DNA of 64,000 nucleotides from Serratia proteamaculans. GTDB lineage: Bacteria > Pseudomonadota > Gammaproteobacteria > Enterobacterales > Enterobacteriaceae. Below, piece after piece: positions 57,801 through 64,000 of this stretch; position 1 is the stretch's first letter, and each line of letters starts with the position of its first letter. The notes beneath the pieces are model-generated. The model made no database searches and was not told the DNA's origin. It saw nothing but the letters and a program-made list of their open reading frames with translations. The position numbers and the translations under genes were made by a program. The stretch is from the NCBI RefSeq assembly GCF_008830365.1, contig NZ_WBKI01000005.1, positions 62,001 to 126,000 on the forward strand, written 5' to 3'.

Positions 57801-58115
57801 TTATTTATGCGTGACAACCGGGGTACAGCTCGGGGCGGTCAGCGATGGCGCAGATCCTAAAAACCCTGGCATCATCATCGAAGAGCAGTCGAAAATTCGC
57901 CCTTTTTCAGTGGTGGCGCGGTAAGTGAGTTTTTGTCCACCCAGTGCGTCGGGCTGGGCGCCGTTAACATTGGTCACGGTAATTTCGTCTGATGAGCCCA
58001 GACCCAGCATTTTAGCCGTTTCCGCCTGCAGCAAAGGTATTGCCTGATCGGTTTTCAACGTTGAACAACCGGCGACCAGTAAAGTAACGGCCAGAGCGAT
58101 AAATGGTTTCTTCAT
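57801..58115 (-). CDS. Small predicted lipoprotein
   Basis: The 104-residue protein starts MKKPFIALAVTLLVAGCSTL: a lipoprotein signal with lipobox LVAGC, so C17 would be lipidated. Serine at +2 points to the outer membrane. The mature domain (ITVTNVNGAQPDALGGQKLT, YRATTEKGRIFDCSSMMMPG) has two further cysteines, near residues 77 and 97. I recognise no characterised family. It lies between the autotransporter and the two-component genes, transcribed with the former but 217 bases from it. Confidence 0.8.
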   Translation of the reverse strand: MKKPFIALAVTLLVAGCSTLKTDQAIPLLQAETAKMLGLGSSDEITVTNVNGAQPDALGGQKLTYRATTEKGRIFDCSSMMMPGFLGSAPSLTAPSCTPVVTHK

Positions 58116-58211
58116 AAATTATCCTTTTCAACCAAACAGATCCAAATGCTGAATGGCTCTATGTTTTACCTTATCCAAATCCCCGCATAATATATTTCTC
58201 TTTCCTAAACG

Positions 58212-58238
58212 AAAAAACCCTCCTAAAGTAGGGAGGGT
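58212..58238 (-). terminator. Minus-strand terminator-like hairpin upstream of the lipoprotein
   Basis: On the minus strand ACCCTCC pairs with GGAGGGT around an 8-base loop, followed by six T. There is no minus-strand gene to its right before 60,783, and the lipoprotein starts 97 bases further on. It is either an attenuator in the lipoprotein leader, the end of a small antisense RNA, or a barrier against antisense transcription from the response-regulator region. Confidence 0.6.
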
Positions 58239-58292
58239 GGATAATAAAAGATTACCGGAACCATCCGATACGTTTATACGAAGGAGATAGCT

Positions 58293-58925
58293 TTGGGACA
58301 GGAGTATGCACTGGTCGTTGATGACCATCCTTTGGTGGCAAGCGGCATCGCCAATTTTCTTAATACGCATTGCCGATTTAAACATGTCCACATGGCGACC
58401 AACGAAGAACATTGCTATCGCCACATTATGCTAAATGGCCCTCCTCGTTTAATGGTCATAGATTTTTGGCTATCCAATGGCACGGCTCTTAAATTACTCA
58501 AAGAGGTGAATGAACGTTATGCGCAAATTCGCTTACTGGTGGTCAGTGGCGACGACAACAATGAAATATGGCAAAAGGTTCGAGCAGCCGGTGGTCACGG
58601 CTTCGTGCTTAAAAATGAATCTCCTGAATTATTTGCCAAAGCCGTAGCCACACTCACAGAAAATCGACTATGGTTTCCTCAGGATAATGCGATGGGTGTA
58701 ACTCCCGTCCAAAACCATTTGCAACATTTAAATTTAACACCGCGACAGGTTGAAGTGCTTGCCATGATGCTGCGTGGTTTTCCTAATAAAAGAATAGCCT
58801 CGCAACTTTCAATTTCAGAACCCACAGTTAAAGAGCACATCAGTAATATTCTGAAAAAAATAGGTGTGAATAGTCGGGTGGAAGCAATCACTCTGCTCCA
58901 CGGCAGATCGGGGCCATTACAATGA
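58293..58925 (+). CDS. LuxR/NarL-type response regulator
   Basis: The 210-residue regulator starts at TTG 58293, six bases from a perfect AAGGAG; no ATG fits the receiver domain. The receiver (about 1-120) has the acidic pair in ALVVDDHPLVASG, phosphoacceptor D57 in LMVIDFWLSNG and the lysine in GFVLKNESPE. The GerE helix-turn-helix (about 147-201) reads LTPRQVEVLAMMLRGFPNKR and ISEPTVKEHISNILKKIGVN. It overlaps the hybrid kinase by four bases, so they form one phosphorelay operon. Probable targets are the neighbouring autotransporter and lipoprotein, an inference from position. The stretch from 57,600 to 60,200 looks lower in GC than its flanks. Confidence 0.9.
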   Translation: MGQEYALVVDDHPLVASGIANFLNTHCRFKHVHMATNEEHCYRHIMLNGPPRLMVIDFWLSNGTALKLLKEVNERYAQIRLLVVSGDDNNEIWQKVRAAGGHGFVLKNESPELFAKAVATLTENRLWFPQDNAMGVTPVQNHLQHLNLTPRQVEVLAMMLRGFPNKRIASQLSISEPTVKEHISNILKKIGVNSRVEAITLLHGRSGPLQ

Positions 58926-60706
58926 AGTTACTTCAATCTTTACAAGATGATGGTATTTCTCCCCGTGCGCAAATCCGTCTGTTGGACAATACATTTATAC
59001 GTTTGGTATTTAGCTTCAGCGCAGTGCCCTTTGTTGGTATTCCTTTCGCTATTTGGATTTATTTACTGGGGGAAAACTTATGGCCGATTACCCTCTGGAT
59101 AGTCTTATATTTATTCTGCGCCGTCGCCATCAGGTTATGGCATCACAGCTATAAGAAAGAAACAATAAAAAAAGATGCAGACGTTATTCTTCGCCGCTGG
59201 CTACCCCATATCAATAAAGTTGCCTTCGTTCATGGGTTGGGTATTTCTTCGTTATATATAATCACGCCACAGATAAACAATTTTGACTTTTTCTTATTAT
59301 TGAACATCAGTATCGCGGCTATCGTTGCGGCCAACGCAACACATTTAACGCCAGTCATTAGCACCTTTACCCTGTTTTTCTTTTCCTGCTGGAGCATACT
59401 GAATATTGGCATCATCTGGCGATTAAACGATGTCATGCTTATTGTGCTGATGCTTAACCTGCTTTATGGGTTCGCCATCTACCGCCACGCATTGAGTTCC
59501 CATAAATTCTTTATCCAGCAAGCCCGCCTCGAAGAGGAAAGCTCCCGTCTTGCGGAGCAATTCAGGCAGGCCAAAGAGGAAGCAGAGCAGGCATTATTGG
59601 ATAAAAACCAATTTCTTACTACCGCCAGTCATGATTTGCGGCAACCGGTGCACGCCATGGGTTTTTTGATCGAAGCCATCATCCATAAAAACCGCGATGT
59701 CACGCTCATCCCCCAGCTATTGGATCTGCAGCAAAGCGTAAGATCCGTGCATCTTATGTTTAATTCCTTACTTGATCTCAGCAAGATTGAATCCGGCAAC
59801 GTCAGCACGGCAACGACCCATGTGGACATTGGAATGTTGCTCGACTCGGTGATGACCCTGTTTCGCGAAGAGGCGAACAGCCGGGCATTATCATTACGGG
59901 CATGGCGGCCCAAGCGCCGAGTTTATGTGATGGGCGATCAATTACTCATCAGGCAATCACTGATTAACCTGATACAAAATGCACTGCGTTATACGCAAAA
60001 AGGGGGCGCGCTGATAGCCATTCGCCCTCAGGGAGCGGAATGCTTAATTGAAGTTTGGGACACCGGCGTTGGCATCGCTGACGAAGAGAAAGGCAAAGTT
60101 TTTTCCCCCTATTATCGCCCTGAGCTGGCGTGGAAAATCGATAGTGCCGGCCACGGATTAGGGCTGGCGGTAGTGGCACGCTGCGCCAAACTGATGAAGG
60201 TGAAATACGGCATGCAATCCGTTGAAGGCAAGGGTTCCCGTTTCTGGATGCGCTTTGCCCTTTACAACGGCGAATGCGAGCTACCAGAAAGCGCAAACAG
60301 TTACTCAAATACCCTCACTCCCATCCGCTATGCACCGCTGTACGGTTCCTGCCTGGTGGTGGACGATGACCCACTGGTGACTTCCGCCTGGTCGAGTTTG
60401 ATGAGCACCTGGGGCCTTACAGTACGCTGTGCGGCCTGCGCAGAGGAGGCATTTGCGATTATCGATGAAGGCTTCAGCCCCTTTGCCGTACTCTGCGATC
60501 AACGGCTCCGCTCTGGCGAAAGCGGGTTCGATATATTGAAAGCGCTGTTTGAACGCCTGCCGGATACCAGCGGTGCCATGGTCAGCGGGGAATTTAACTC
60601 ACCCACTTTGCAAGAGGCCGAGCAGGAAGGTTATCTGGTACTGCGAAAACCGCTGGAACCCGCGAAACTCTATGCATTGCTGTCGCAATGGGCAGCCGCC
60701 AGTTAG
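58922..60706 (+). CDS. Hybrid sensor histidine kinase
   Basis: The 594-residue inner-membrane kinase has about six membrane helices (25-190) with short loops, a coiled coil (200-228), and a dimerisation domain with H237 (TTASHDLRQPVHAMGFLI). The ATPase part shows N353 (NLIQNALRYT), D380-x-G (EVWDTGVGIADEE) and GHGLGLAV. A C-terminal receiver (475-594) has the acidic cluster VVDDDPLV, D526 (AVLCDQRLRSG) and K576. It lacks a periplasmic sensor domain, so the signal is probably sensed in or at the membrane. No separate Hpt domain is seen, so the phosphate route to the partner regulator is not obvious. Confidence 0.9.
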   Translation: MKLLQSLQDDGISPRAQIRLLDNTFIRLVFSFSAVPFVGIPFAIWIYLLGENLWPITLWIVLYLFCAVAIRLWHHSYKKETIKKDADVILRRWLPHINKVAFVHGLGISSLYIITPQINNFDFFLLLNISIAAIVAANATHLTPVISTFTLFFFSCWSILNIGIIWRLNDVMLIVLMLNLLYGFAIYRHALSSHKFFIQQARLEEESSRLAEQFRQAKEEAEQALLDKNQFLTTASHDLRQPVHAMGFLIEAIIHKNRDVTLIPQLLDLQQSVRSVHLMFNSLLDLSKIESGNVSTATTHVDIGMLLDSVMTLFREEANSRALSLRAWRPKRRVYVMGDQLLIRQSLINLIQNALRYTQKGGALIAIRPQGAECLIEVWDTGVGIADEEKGKVFSPYYRPELAWKIDSAGHGLGLAVVARCAKLMKVKYGMQSVEGKGSRFWMRFALYNGECELPESANSYSNTLTPIRYAPLYGSCLVVDDDPLVTSAWSSLMSTWGLTVRCAACAEEAFAIIDEGFSPFAVLCDQRLRSGESGFDILKALFERLPDTSGAMVSGEFNSPTLQEAEQEGYLVLRKPLEPAKLYALLSQWAAAS

Positions 60707-60782
60707 CCGGTAGGCTTTATACCGGTAAACCCATGCCGGAATTTCGTTTCCACATGGGTCCGATTTCAGGAGTGGCATTCCT

Positions 60783-61616
60783 TTAGATCTCGAGGCCGCG
60801 CAGCAGACCCTCAAGGTTGCGCTCGCCAACCCGGGTCTGAGCACCTGCCTTAAGCCCACCCCGAATGAGTTTTTCTGCTGCGGGCCGTGCGAACAGCCCA
60901 GCCCAGGCATCGTGCTCACGATAAAAGCCTTCTCGCAGATCTGGTGCAGGCATCGCCTGTTTGGCAGCAGCAATAACGCCCTCGGGCAATGCCGCAATGT
61001 TGCGAGCCAACCGATCGACGAAATCATCGAGTTCGGCAGCAGGTAATGCGCGATTGATCCATCCGTAACGTTCCGCCGTAGCGGCGTCGATCAAATCAGC
61101 CCCCAGGATCACTTCAAGCGCACGACCGCGCGTCATCCGGCTGGCCAGATACTGGGTAGCGCCACCGCCGGGCGTGATACCCATTAAGGCCTCACACTGG
61201 GCAAGCCCCGCCAGGCCTTCTGCGGCAAATGCCATGTCGGCCGCCGCAACAAACTCGGCACCCCCGCCGCGTGCCAGCCCGGCAAGCTTGACGATCGTGA
61301 CCTGCGGCTGCTCCCGCAGAAGCTCACCGAATGCCTGGAACGGATTAAGGTCTTCAGGAGCATGGCGTGCAAGCTCATCGAAAGCGTGCGGCTCATCGAT
61401 TAAGGTCATGTCGACATGAGCAATAAAAAATTCGGGATTCGCGCTCTGGAATACCAACACTCGCGTGTTCAGATCGTCACGAACAGCAACAAGAAAGCGG
61501 CTGATCTCCGACATCAAAGACACATCAAGCACGTTGACCGGAGGATTGTCGATCGTGATCGTCGATACGCCATGGTCATGGGAAATACTCAGCCTGCCGA
61601 AATCTGTATCTGTCAT
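60783..61616 (-). CDS. Enoyl-CoA hydratase/isomerase family protein
   Basis: The 277-residue crotonase-fold protein starts MTDTDFGRLSISHDHGVSTI after AGGAA. Seen: ITIDNPPVNVLDVSLM, the oxyanion-hole region (LAGLARGGGAEFVAAADMAF) and ALMGITPGGGATQYLASRM. Of the two catalytic glutamates of true hydratases, one can be placed near CEALMGITPGGG but the second is not evident, so it may be an isomerase, hydrolase or a catalytically altered member. It diverges from an HxlR regulator with two operator-like palindromes between them, so an inducible role in degrading an acid or aromatic compound is plausible. Confidence 0.85.
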   Translation of the reverse strand: MTDTDFGRLSISHDHGVSTITIDNPPVNVLDVSLMSEISRFLVAVRDDLNTRVLVFQSANPEFFIAHVDMTLIDEPHAFDELARHAPEDLNPFQAFGELLREQPQVTIVKLAGLARGGGAEFVAAADMAFAAEGLAGLAQCEALMGITPGGGATQYLASRMTRGRALEVILGADLIDAATAERYGWINRALPAAELDDFVDRLARNIAALPEGVIAAAKQAMPAPDLREGFYREHDAWAGLFARPAAEKLIRGGLKAGAQTRVGERNLEGLLRGLEI

Positions 61617-61676
61617 GTCAATTTCCTGGGTGGTGGGGAAGAAAGTGGCACCGGGTTTGGGTGCTGTTCACCGAAT

Positions 61677-61730
61677 GGTATACTTTGCATACCTAGGGTC
61701 AATTACGCACTTTAAGCATCCCAGGGATGC
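61677..61730. promoter_or_regulatory. Two palindromes between enoyl-CoA hydratase and hxlR genes
   Basis: GGTATACTTTGCATACC (61677-61693) has 5-bp arms and the GGTAT...ATACC form typical of HxlR operators. GCATCCCAGGGATGC (61716-61730) has perfect 7-bp arms around one base and overlaps the leader just before the GGAGG of the regulator. The first is the likelier operator. Confidence 0.6.
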
Positions 61731-61742
61731 TGGAGGATACCT

Positions 61743-62117
61743 ATGAACGAGACAGATCCTATCTACCGGGCCGACTGCCCAAGCCGAATCATTCTCGACC
61801 AGATCGCGGATAAATGGTCGATGATGGTGCTGGAAGTGCTGCGTGAGCCACGGCGCTTCAATGCAATCAAGCGTCGCCTCGATGGCGTCACTCAACGCGT
61901 ACTGACCCAGACACTGCGCAAGCTTGAACGCAACGGCATGGTAAAACGCAGGGTGTTGGATGGGCGAGTGCTCGGCGTCGAATATTCACTGACGCCGCTC
62001 GGCCAATCGTTACAGGAGCCGTTTGCAATCCTGTTTAATTGGACGCTGGGGAATATGGAGACGATACAGGACTGCCAGAGAAAATATGATGAACAAAGCC
62101 AACAGGATGAAAATTGA
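61743..62117 (+). CDS. HxlR-family transcriptional regulator (second)
   Basis: The 124-residue protein starts MNETDPIYRADCPSRIILDQ after GGAGG. It has the early cysteine (C12), IADKWSMMVLEVLREPRRFN, GVTQRVLTQTLRKLERNGMV and VEYSLTPLGQSLQEPF. It diverges from the enoyl-CoA hydratase gene and is probably its repressor. It differs clearly from the HxlR protein at 52,768, so it is not a recent duplicate. Confidence 0.9.
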   Translation: MNETDPIYRADCPSRIILDQIADKWSMMVLEVLREPRRFNAIKRRLDGVTQRVLTQTLRKLERNGMVKRRVLDGRVLGVEYSLTPLGQSLQEPFAILFNWTLGNMETIQDCQRKYDEQSQQDEN

Positions 62118-62128
62118 GGTTGGCAGCC

Positions 62129-62668
62129 TCAATTCCCTGTGCGATTAATGGCCGCGTACATCCAATAATCTCGGGCCTGCCCGCGCACGCGGCGGTATTG
62201 CCTGATTAAGCCTTCGCGCTGCATGCCCACCCGCTCCAGGACGGCAATGGACAATATGTTGCTATCAAGAACCGTAGCCTGAACACGCTGAAGGCCCAGA
62301 ACGGTGTGCGCCCAATGAATAACGGCACGCGTCGCCTCCGTCGCCAAGCCCCGGCCACAGTGGCTCGGGTCAAGATCGTAGGCAATTTCAGCCCGGCCAT
62401 GATCGCGGGATATTTCGTTCAACCCCACCGTGCCGAGCAAACTGTCACTCGGATCCACAATGGCCCAACGAAGCGAGTCTTTGCCTTCGGCATAGTCAGC
62501 AACCAGCTTTTCGAGGTTGCTCGGGCCGACATCCCCCCAACTGGTATGTTCAATGACGCCAGGTTTACTCAAATATGCCGACCACGCATCAACATCATCT
62601 GGTCCCAGCGGCCTTAAAGACGCGTAAAGCTCGTCGGGTAGCGGTATTCGTATTGGCAATGTCGTCAT
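62129..62668 (-). CDS. GNAT acetyltransferase, RimJ/RimL type
   Basis: The 179-residue protein starts MTTLPIRIPLPDELYASLRP after GGAGG. Acetyl-CoA motif: EIAYDLDPSHCGRGLATEAT; late motif: NILSIAVLERVGMQREGLIR, and it ends near RDYWMYAA. The substrate is unknown. It ends 11 bases from the convergent hxlR gene. It is the last gene of apparent backbone before the island-like right edge. Confidence 0.87.
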   Translation of the reverse strand: MTTLPIRIPLPDELYASLRPLGPDDVDAWSAYLSKPGVIEHTSWGDVGPSNLEKLVADYAEGKDSLRWAIVDPSDSLLGTVGLNEISRDHGRAEIAYDLDPSHCGRGLATEATRAVIHWAHTVLGLQRVQATVLDSNILSIAVLERVGMQREGLIRQYRRVRGQARDYWMYAAINRTGN

Positions 62669-62772
62669 AGCACCTCCGTCAAACCAGTCACTGATGCAAA
62701 GATATAAGGTACTGTGGTTTAGATGCGTTGTGAACTTACGCCAGGTAATTCCATAAAATACTTTTACTTCAT

Positions 62773-62797
62773 AAAAATCCCGCAGTTACGCGGGATT
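62773..62797 (-). terminator. Minus-strand Rho-independent terminator
   Basis: On the minus strand AATCCCGC pairs with GCGGGATT around GTAACT, followed by TTTTA. It lies between the guaA-like 3' end at 62844 and the acetyltransferase start. It would end transcripts arriving from the HerA-like gene, and may originally have been the guaBA terminator. Confidence 0.8.
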
Positions 62798-62843
62798 AGA
62801 TGTGATTGCTGTTATTTAGCGCCAGCCTAGACCGGCCACTAAA

Positions 62844-62868
62844 TCATTCCCACTCGATTATCAATCGA
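62844..62868 (-). other. Putative island attachment site (guaA 3'-end remnant)
   Basis: On the minus strand ATCGAGTGGGAATGA (62858-62844) equals the end of guaA, encoding I-E-W-E-stop, the conserved C-terminus of GMP synthase. The match stops at once to the right, where codons for the preceding PPAT are missing. A TCGATT-ATC-AATCGA palindrome (62854-62868) overlaps it. guaA 3' ends are known insertion sites for integrase-driven islands, which leave such a short duplicate at the far end. No integrase is visible in the window, so this is inference. The rest of the 314-base gap 62669-62982 holds only the terminator. Confidence 0.55.
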
Positions 62869-62982
62869 CCGTATTAATCCATTAAAATATGGGTATAAAT
62901 GCAATCACTCCAGCTCAATACCATGATAAGTACCATGCTTCGATTTCCACCGACCTGCCGGTAAATGGAGCAAGAGAAAGTA

Positions 62983-64000
62983 CTAGCCATCAGCCCGCGA
63001 CTGACTGCGTAAAGACTCGACTGCAGCCTCAAGTAGTTTTTCGTCAGGCATAAGCATACCCCACTCCCTCCAGAAGTCTCGCGTCGCGCTATCAGGCTTC
63101 ACTTGAGGTTGATCCAGTTTGATCCGCGTCGGGAGAAGTACAGCATCACCCAGCAGGAGGGCTTCGCCCGTGTCGAGCAGAGGAAGCATAGCCGTCAAGC
63201 CAACTAGAGAATCTGGCATAAGCCTCTTGATGACATTCTGATCGCTGTCGTTCGTCAACCTGAGAGCTAGGAAATTATTGCACTGAGACAGAATCGTGCG
63301 ACTGACATCAGATGGCCTCTGGCTCACTACAAGTAAAGAGAAGCCATACTTCCGACCTTCCTTAGCGATGCGCTCAAATGACCATAGAGCCTGTCGTTGA
63401 ACGGCGTCAGCGTCATCCTTAACTGGTAGATAGAGGTGCGCCTCATCACAAAGCAATGTGATCGGTGTGCGGGCATCCGCGCTCATCCAAAACTGGACGT
63501 CATAAAGCAGACGGGCAAGTGTCCCGGTGACAACCGGAAGCACATCAGCCGGTACCTCGGAGAAATCAATGATCTTAATGCCGTTATTTGAGTCGGCACG
63601 AAGCAATTTCACGATCTGCTTGGCGAGCCATCCGTAATCCAACGACTCCGGTGGAGGCGAAAACATAAAACCGTATCGGCGATCATCAAGCTTTGCCTCG
63701 AGCCGGGAGATGAAACGCGTCAGTTTATCTTCCCATTCGCCTTTTACAGCGGCACCTTTAGCCCCAACCCCTTTCGCCGTATTGTCGACCTTCAAACGAG
63801 CGACTAAGTCCTCTACGGCATAAGGGATCGGCGAATCGACGGTGAAGGTCTCTTTAACCTTGGCCTTACCCGAATCATCGAGGGTGATTCCCTTTAGTTC
63901 ACGCACGTGGCGGGTAAAGCGAGAAGCTTGGTTGGGAGCATTCTGATCACTACGGTCCAAAACCATCGACAGCATTTCGTCGCGGTTTAGCAGCCAGTAT
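62983..64000 (-). CDS. HerA/DUF87-type ATPase (N-terminus beyond right edge)
   Basis: The 338 visible C-terminal residues begin at the window edge (YWLLNRDEMLSMVLDRSDQN); an internal ATG at 63975 is not the true start. Seen: Walker B with DEAH in ITLLCDEAHLYLPVKDDADA, then a RecA-like block GRKYGFSLLVVSQRPSDVSR and TILSQCNNFLALRLTNDSDQ. All are typical of HerA hexameric DNA translocases. The Walker A loop lies outside the window. Archaeal HerA works with NurA in DNA-end resection; bacterial relatives are paired with SIR2, DUF4297 or other nuclease genes in anti-phage systems. Its partner, if any, must be to the right, because the attachment-like site and terminator lie immediately left. Confidence 0.85.
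   Translation of the reverse strand, partial: YWLLNRDEMLSMVLDRSDQNAPNQASRFTRHVRELKGITLDDSGKAKVKETFTVDSPIPYAVEDLVARLKVDNTAKGVGAKGAAVKGEWEDKLTRFISRLEAKLDDRRYGFMFSPPPESLDYGWLAKQIVKLLRADSNNGIKIIDFSEVPADVLPVVTGTLARLLYDVQFWMSADARTPITLLCDEAHLYLPVKDDADAVQRQALWSFERIAKEGRKYGFSLLVVSQRPSDVSRTILSQCNNFLALRLTNDSDQNVIKRLMPDSLVGLTAMLPLLDTGEALLLGDAVLLPTRIKLDQPQVKPDSATRDFWREWGMLMPDEKLLEAAVESLRSQSRADG

Overview
The window reads as chromosome of an enterobacterium close to Serratia. The base composition is moderately GC-rich, and many proteins look like orthologues of Escherichia coli genes (Ppk, Ppx, YfgF, YegD, MdtABCD, BaeSR, YegP, YegQ, YegS, RspAB, FbaB, Srl, ThiMD, YihLMN, RluF). Their order is a mosaic of several E. 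coli loci. Homology statements rest on recalled sequences, not on a search.

Layout. Bases 1-10 kb: a PstC-like phosphate permease (cut by the left edge) diverges from ppk-ppx across a region with a three-unit PHO-box-like array. Then come the c-di-GMP phosphodiesterase pdeF (yfgF), small yfgG and the magnesium transporter mgtE. 10-16 kb: a 50-residue GGDEF-domain remnant, a YfeC-like DNA-binding protein, an Ada-AlkA fusion glycosylase divergent from the Hsp70-like yegD, an acetyltransferase and an aldo/keto reductase. 16-27 kb: the mdtABCD-baeSR efflux and envelope-stress operon, with stop/start overlaps at most joints. A vapBC toxin-antitoxin pair sits between baeR and yegP. 28-31.4 kb: yegP, trhP (yegQ), the CyaR small RNA with a CRP-like site centred at -41.5, and yegS.

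31.5-45.4 kb is sugar catabolism. A rspA-rspB-MFS-ydfI-ydfJ-rspR cluster probably handles a hexonate or hexuronate through mannonate. Class I aldolase fbaB follows, then the complete sorbitol operon srlAEBD-srlM-srlR-gutQ. 45.4-53.6 kb: lysozyme inhibitor ivy, thiMD under a TPP riboswitch, an acetyltransferase, a yihLMN cluster, an MFS exporter divergent from an HxlR regulator across a duplicated 17-bp operator, and a secreted YcgJ-like protein. 53.7-60.7 kb: rluF, a large autotransporter with a GGENP tandem-repeat linker, a small lipoprotein and a two-gene phosphorelay (LuxR-type regulator and hybrid kinase). 60.8-62.7 kb: an enoyl-CoA hydratase divergent from a second HxlR regulator, and an acetyltransferase.

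The right edge changes character. At 62,844 a 15-base stretch matches the 3' end of guaA, a known integration site for genomic islands. To its left lies a minus-strand terminator, and to its right the C-terminal part of a HerA/DUF87-family ATPase running off the window. In E. coli guaA lies on the minus strand next to yfgG-yfgF-ppx, so this may be the far attachment site of an island that continues beyond base 64,000 and could carry a HerA-type defence system. No tRNA, rRNA, CRISPR array or insertion sequence was found.
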